From JAAXKN01 sp036261625 (GTDB lineage Bacteria > Bacteroidota > Ignavibacteria > Ignavibacteriales > SURF-24): DNA of 64,000 nt. Positions 60,309 through 64,000 of the stretch are shown one piece after another. Within the stretch, counting starts at the first letter, position 1. Each line of letters starts with the position of its first letter. The notes beneath the pieces were generated by a model. The model worked only from the letters and a program-made list of their open reading frames with translations. It did not search any database and was not told where the DNA came from. The stretch covers positions 62,001 through 126,000 of the forward strand of contig DATAKL010000024.1 in the NCBI GenBank assembly GCA_036261625.1. The letters run 5' to 3'. Made by a program: the position numbers and the translations under genes.

Positions 60309-60445
60309 CTGCCGTGGAAGAGGGCACAACCACGGCAGATAGTTTGTCATTTAAAGGAGGGATGAGAAACTATGTTTATTCTTCCACTGCTTCACAGCAG
60401 TACCTAATATATTACAAAGCGTGTGCCATAACGTAAGTACGTTAT
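60309..60445 (+). ncRNA. Structured leader with mini-ORF upstream of nadA
   Basis: A perfect stem CTGCCGTGG/CCACGGCAG with a 12-base loop (60309-60338) is followed by a strong AAAGGAGGG site and a short ORF (ATG at 60372, stop at 60405-60407, 11 residues; an alternative ATG at 60362 gives 24 residues). A second perfect stem ATAACGTA/TACGTTAT with a TTTT tail ends the block at 60445. This could be a small transcript, or a leader-peptide attenuator for nadA, whose ATG is 190 bases on. No known riboswitch matched. Confidence 0.35.
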
Positions 60446-60636
60446 TTTTAATAGGGAAAGTAGATGAAGGTGTCCTGATTATTCTAATTTTAAGAAAATG
60501 CTATTTCCCCTATTCCCGAAGATTGGAAAAAAGATTCAGGATAAAAATTTTATTTATACAAAATATGGTAGTGCCCTATAATAAAAATTTCGTTAATTTT
60601 GTTTGTCATTAATATAAAATATAAAGGGTTCTCCGC

Positions 60637-61563
60637 ATGGCAATTGATCTTGAAGAAGAGATCTTAAGACTAAAAAAGGAATTAAATGCCGTTATTCTGG
60701 CGCATTACTATCAGGAATCTGAAATTCAGGACATGGCCGATTTCATTGGCGACAGTCTTGAACTGGCAAGGCGTGCAAAGGAAACTAAGGCCGATGTGAT
60801 AGTTTTTGCCGGGGTGCATTTTATGGCAGAGACGGCAAAGATATTAAATCCGGAAAAGCTTGTGTTATTGCCCGACCTGGAAGCGGGGTGTTCGCTTGCA
60901 GAAAGCTGTCCGGCCGACAAATTCAAAAAATTCCGTGAAGAGCATCCCGATCATATAGCGATAACATATATAAACTGCACAGCCGAGGTAAAGGCATTAA
61001 GTGATATAATATGCACATCGAGCAATGCCGAGAAGTTAATCCGGCAGATCCCGGAAGACAAGCCGATATTATTCTCGCCCGACAGGAACCTGGGTCGTTA
61101 TCTTGCAAAGAAGACGGGCCGCGACATGCTCTTATGGGACGGCAGCTGCATAGTGCATGAGACATTCAGTGAAAAGAAGATAATAGAATTAAAAGCAAGA
61201 TATCCCGAGGCAAAAGTTATAGCGCATCCGGAATGTGAAGATGTGATACTTCGTCATGCGGCGTACATTGGTTCAACGAGCAAGTTATTAAAATATGTAC
61301 AGGAAGACGAAGCCCGGGAATTTATAATTGCAACAGAGCCCGGCATAATTCATCAGATGGAGAAGTCGGCACCGGACAAAAAGTTTATTCCGGCCCCTCC
61401 GGAAGAAAACTCCTGTTCCTGCAACAACTGTCCCCACATGAAAAAGAACACGATGGAGAAGCTTTATCTCTGCATGAAGAACCTGACTCCCCGGATAGAG
61501 ATGGAAGAATCCTTAAGGCTCCGCGCCTTAAATCCTATTGACAAGATGCTTCAGATGAGCTGA
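60637..61563 (+). CDS. nadA: Quinolinate synthase A
   Basis: This iron-sulfur enzyme of NAD synthesis joins iminoaspartate and DHAP to quinolinate (308 aa). Signatures are VILAHYYQESEIQDMADFIGDSLELAR, FAGVHFMAETAKILNPEKLVLLPDLEAGCSLAESC, YINCTAEVKALSDIICTSSNA, and AHPECEDV with SCSCNNCPHMKKNTMEKLY near the end; the Cys of EAGC, PEC and NCPHM are the [4Fe-4S] ligands. Length and order are normal. No nadB or nadC is adjacent. The upstream block may control it. Confidence 0.97.
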   Translation: MAIDLEEEILRLKKELNAVILAHYYQESEIQDMADFIGDSLELARRAKETKADVIVFAGVHFMAETAKILNPEKLVLLPDLEAGCSLAESCPADKFKKFREEHPDHIAITYINCTAEVKALSDIICTSSNAEKLIRQIPEDKPILFSPDRNLGRYLAKKTGRDMLLWDGSCIVHETFSEKKIIELKARYPEAKVIAHPECEDVILRHAAYIGSTSKLLKYVQEDEAREFIIATEPGIIHQMEKSAPDKKFIPAPPEENSCSCNNCPHMKKNTMEKLYLCMKNLTPRIEMEESLRLRALNPIDKMLQMS

Positions 61564-61592
61564 ATATTTTAGAATTATTATTTAATAGGCGT

Positions 61593-61627
61593 AAAAAGGC
61601 CGGCTCTTTTGTGACCGGCCTTTTTTG
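61593..61627 (+). terminator. Terminator after nadA
   Basis: GGCCGG and CCGGCC form a stem with an A-run before and a run of six T after, 30 bases past the nadA stop. Confidence 0.88.
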
Positions 61628-61654
61628 TATGCCTGTAGAAATGCAGAATATCAA

Positions 61655-64000
61655 TCACTTCATAAGAACGAGTTTCTTCACATCCATATACCTCTTTCCT
61701 CCTTCTTCTAAAGTCTCTATCCTGTAGAGATATACTCCGGCAGATATATCCCTGGCGCTGAATGTTACGGTGTTCATGCCGGACTGCCTGAACTCATTTA
61801 CCAGAACCGAGACCTCCTTTCCAAGCGAGTTGAAGACGGTCAGTTTTACGTGACAGTCACTCTTCAGGTAGTACCTTATTACTGTACTTGGGTTAAATGG
61901 ATTCGGATAATTTTGATAGAGCTTGTAGTCTGAAGGAATCTGGATATTTGCTTCTACTGCAGTAAAAGTGTTTGTTATGGTAAACTCATTGCTATAGCTT
62001 ACAACTGAATCTGCTGAGTAGGCACTCACCTTGTACGTATATGTTACGTTCACCTTGATCGTGGAATCTACAAAGGCCGTGTTGTTCCTGTCCACTTTGC
62101 CCATGAAGTCATAAATGTTTGCAGACTTTACGTCGCCTTCTTTCCTGAAGACCATAAATCCGCTTTCATTATCTGAACTGTCACTCCAGATGAGTCTTAC
62201 TTTTCCCACCTCAGCCCTGGCTACAAGATTGCATGGAGCCTTGACCGGCTGCTTCTCGGTCTTAAATACTGCGGCATCAGAGAACTTGCCCATTCCCGCA
62301 CAGTTGCCTGCCCTTACTCTCCAGTAGTAACACGTGTTGTAATTTAAGGGACCTATCTGCTTATTTGTGCAGGTTACCTTCTCATCTGCAACAATGTTCT
62401 TGAAACATATATCCGTCGAGACCTGGATGTTATATTCTGTGGCATTCTGACTTGCCTGCCACTTGAAGAGAGGATTTATTCCTACGAGATCGCATTGACC
62501 AGCAGGGCTTACAAGAACAGGTGGACATGGAACGGAATTAAACTCAACTGTTACTTTCCTGTCTGAGGTCATCTTAATTGAGGCAGGATTGCTGCATGTG
62601 CCTGTAAGATCTCCTCCCCAGGCCACAAAACTGTTTCCCTCACAGGGAACTGCCTGGAGCTTTACAACTTCATCGTACTCGAACTGCCCCTCATAGGGAA
62701 GTGTCTTAAGCTCATCATTTACTTTTACCTGTCCTGTGCCCGTGCCCTTTGGCGTAATCGTAAGCTTATGGAGAATGATACAGAAAGCGGCGGTCAGCGT
62801 CGTATCTGAATTGACTTTAATTTCAAGGGGATTATCCTTTTCGGTAAGGCTTCCGCTCCAGCCATTAAAAATACTTCCTTCGTAAGGAATTGCTTTTACA
62901 GTTACATCGGTGCCGCTGATAAATATTCTTTCAAACGGAAGCTTGACTACTTCGCCGTTCACCATAATCAGGCCTAAACCCTTGCCGGCTGAATTAATTT
63001 TAAGTGTGAATCGATTAAGAGTTAATTCAGCGCTTATACCTTTATCCTGATCCATTGTAATGTTTACAGGATTGGCAGTTACTGCAGCTGCGGCAGCGGC
63101 AATACCGTTCCATCCCGTAAAAATGCTGTTTGCATCTGCTACTGCCTCCATCTTGACAACAGTCCCATGCGGATATGAAGCGGAATAAGGAAGAGTCCTT
63201 AATGTATCGTTTACCTTTACCGTGCCGGACCCGGTACCCGTACTCTGAAGCACCATGAGGCTTCGCTTAAGGAGCTTAAACTCTGCATTCAGGCTTTTAT
63301 CTGAGTTCATCGTTATGTTAGCTGGATTGGTTGTGCCAGTGAGGTCACCTTTCCAGCCTGTGAAGCTGCTTGTTGATGCATCGGCTGCGGCCTCAAGCTT
63401 CACTATTGTACCGTGAGGATATGAAGCCGAATACGGCAGCGTTCTTATGGTATCATTTACTTTCACCTGTCCAGTACCTGTACCGGTATATTGCAGGACC
63501 ATCAGGCTGCGCTTGAGGAGCGTAAACTCTGCACTTACAGTAATATTGGAGGTCATTGTAATATTAACGGGATTTGTCATACCCGACAGATCGCCGCCCC
63601 ATCCCGTAAAGATGCTCGTGGCAGCATCAGCTACAGCTTCCAGTTTGACTGTTGTGCCGTGGGGATACGATGCGGAATAAGGAAGCGTCCTCAATGTATC
63701 ATTTACCTTTACCTGCCCCAGCCCTGTGCCGGTGTTCTCAAGCACCATAAGCTGCCGGCCGAGAAGCGCAAATGCTGCTGTTACGCTCTTGCTGCCATTC
63801 ATTGTAATAGTTGTGAGGCTGACCGAGCCCGTTAGGTCACCGCCCCAGGAGGCAAAGCTGCTTGTCGCGGCATCAGGCACGGCCTCCAGGTTAACCACAG
63901 TATTGTGTGGGAAGTCACCTGAGTAAGGAAGGTCATGTACAGTACCGTTCACTTTCACCTGTCCAGAGCCTGTGCCCAGTTTTGTAATGAAAAGTGTCCG
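61655..64000 (-). CDS. Secreted repeat protein with InlB-B-like repeats, FN3-like domains and type IX sorting domain (3' part)
   Basis: This is the C-terminal 781 residues of a larger surface or secreted protein; the frame is open through the right edge. Six copies of an about 82-residue beta-repeat of the InlB-B/divergent bacterial repeat type come first (LMVLQxTGTGxGQVKVNDT...LPYSASYPHGTxVKLEAxADAxxSxFTGWxGDLTG...NITM). They are followed by two fibronectin-III-like domains (LVSPAGQCDLVGINPLFKWQAS; APCNLVARAEVGKVRLIW) and a C-terminal sorting domain (YQNYPNPFNPSTVIRYYL, SAGVYLYRIET) as used by type IX secretion. Repeat 4 has an AAAAAA insert. Likely an adhesin or matrix protein; no enzyme domain is visible here. 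Confidence 0.92.
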   Translation of the reverse strand, partial: RTLFITKLGTGSGQVKVNGTVHDLPYSGDFPHNTVVNLEAVPDAATSSFASWGGDLTGSVSLTTITMNGSKSVTAAFALLGRQLMVLENTGTGLGQVKVNDTLRTLPYSASYPHGTTVKLEAVADAATSIFTGWGGDLSGMTNPVNITMTSNITVSAEFTLLKRSLMVLQYTGTGTGQVKVNDTIRTLPYSASYPHGTIVKLEAAADASTSSFTGWKGDLTGTTNPANITMNSDKSLNAEFKLLKRSLMVLQSTGTGSGTVKVNDTLRTLPYSASYPHGTVVKMEAVADANSIFTGWNGIAAAAAAVTANPVNITMDQDKGISAELTLNRFTLKINSAGKGLGLIMVNGEVVKLPFERIFISGTDVTVKAIPYEGSIFNGWSGSLTEKDNPLEIKVNSDTTLTAAFCIILHKLTITPKGTGTGQVKVNDELKTLPYEGQFEYDEVVKLQAVPCEGNSFVAWGGDLTGTCSNPASIKMTSDRKVTVEFNSVPCPPVLVSPAGQCDLVGINPLFKWQASQNATEYNIQVSTDICFKNIVADEKVTCTNKQIGPLNYNTCYYWRVRAGNCAGMGKFSDAAVFKTEKQPVKAPCNLVARAEVGKVRLIWSDSSDNESGFMVFRKEGDVKSANIYDFMGKVDRNNTAFVDSTIKVNVTYTYKVSAYSADSVVSYSNEFTITNTFTAVEANIQIPSDYKLYQNYPNPFNPSTVIRYYLKSDCHVKLTVFNSLGKEVSVLVNEFRQSGMNTVTFSARDISAGVYLYRIETLEEGGKRYMDVKKLVLMK
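63010..63754 (-). repeat. Tandem coding repeats of about 246-252 bp in the secreted protein gene
   Basis: Three consecutive units (63754-63509, 63508-63263, 63262-63011) are much more alike than the outer repeats, in DNA as well as protein, with long shared stretches such as the TACCTTTACC/ACTTTCACC and GTATCATTTAC blocks. They are good substrates for recombination-driven length change. Confidence 0.75.

Noticed and set aside
60421..60612. A 63-codon GTG-started frame before nadA
   Set aside because: It has no ribosome site, starts inside the terminator-like hairpin and is rich in Ile, Phe and Lys as random AT-rich DNA would be.
1..64000. tRNA, rRNA or tmRNA genes
   Set aside because: I looked through the intergenic gaps for a GTTCGA-type T-loop with a matching acceptor stem or conserved rRNA blocks and found none; a covariance-model scan would be decisive.

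Overview
The window looks like chromosomal DNA from a member of the Ignavibacteria (Bacteroidota/Chlorobi side of the FCB group). The best clues are the secreted protein at the right edge, which ends in a PNPFNPST-type C-terminal sorting domain of the kind exported by type IX secretion, a TonB-dependent receptor with a carboxypeptidase-like plug extension, separate SecD and SecF genes, and many exported TPR, M13 and M16 proteins. Many genes have a recognisable AGGAG ribosome site, and GTG or TTG starts are fairly common. No rRNA, tRNA, CRISPR array, prophage or complete insertion sequence was found. Assignment to the group is inference from protein style only.

Layout. 1-3816: 5' part of purL (minus) and a TonB-dependent receptor. 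3929-8715: a minus-strand run of a membrane-anchored trehalose-6-phosphate synthase, its phosphatase, an sce7725-like protein and a 3'-5' exonuclease. 9041-16538: AI-2E exporter, ClC channel, GNAT acetyltransferase plus lysine-2,3-aminomutase-like radical SAM enzyme, and an NhaP-type antiporter. Together with the trehalose genes this reads as an osmotic or ion-stress neighbourhood. 16715-27481: housekeeping metabolism and protein export (aldo/keto reductase, nucleoside transporter, thioesterase, threonine aldolase, SecF/SecD, SpoU methyltransferase, SMR exporter, RlmN, acyl-CoA dehydrogenase). 27557-30144: an exported YidD-like protein and a tandem pair of paralogous exported TPR/membrane proteins, interrupted by an island of palindromes. 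30141-37355: ACT protein and UPF0210 protein, LemA and TPM proteins, ferredoxin, an MBL/Rieske/QueG overlapping cluster, and thioredoxin reductase. 37456-39147: an ECF sigma/anti-sigma pair with a divergent small membrane protein and matching promoter-like sites. 39303-44352: era, EamA exporter, acylphosphatase, ispF, DedA and lnt, closely packed. 44614-50007: ExbB/ExbD, TPR protein, a decayed ZIP transporter remnant and an M13 peptidase. 50161-58958: outer-membrane protein, HDOD protein, paired M16 peptidases, HAD phosphatase, L,D-transpeptidase and amidohydrolase. 58965-64000: a ferredoxin-type reductase, a structured leader before nadA, nadA, and the 3' part of a repeat-rich secreted protein.

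The most notable points are: (1) three copies of a TGTAACCTTT-N13-NGTC promoter-like site in the ECF sigma intergenic region, suggesting an autoregulated sigma factor that also controls the divergent gene; (2) two islands built from a roughly 140-bp inverted-repeat unit of palindromes with a shared CTTYAG/CTRAAG core and covarying stems, one of which supplies the lnt stop codon; (3) a trehalose-6-phosphate synthase fused to a membrane sensor/HAMP-like module; (4) the exported YidD-like/TPR paralog cluster; and (5) a hairpin, mini-ORF and terminator-like arrangement before nadA.
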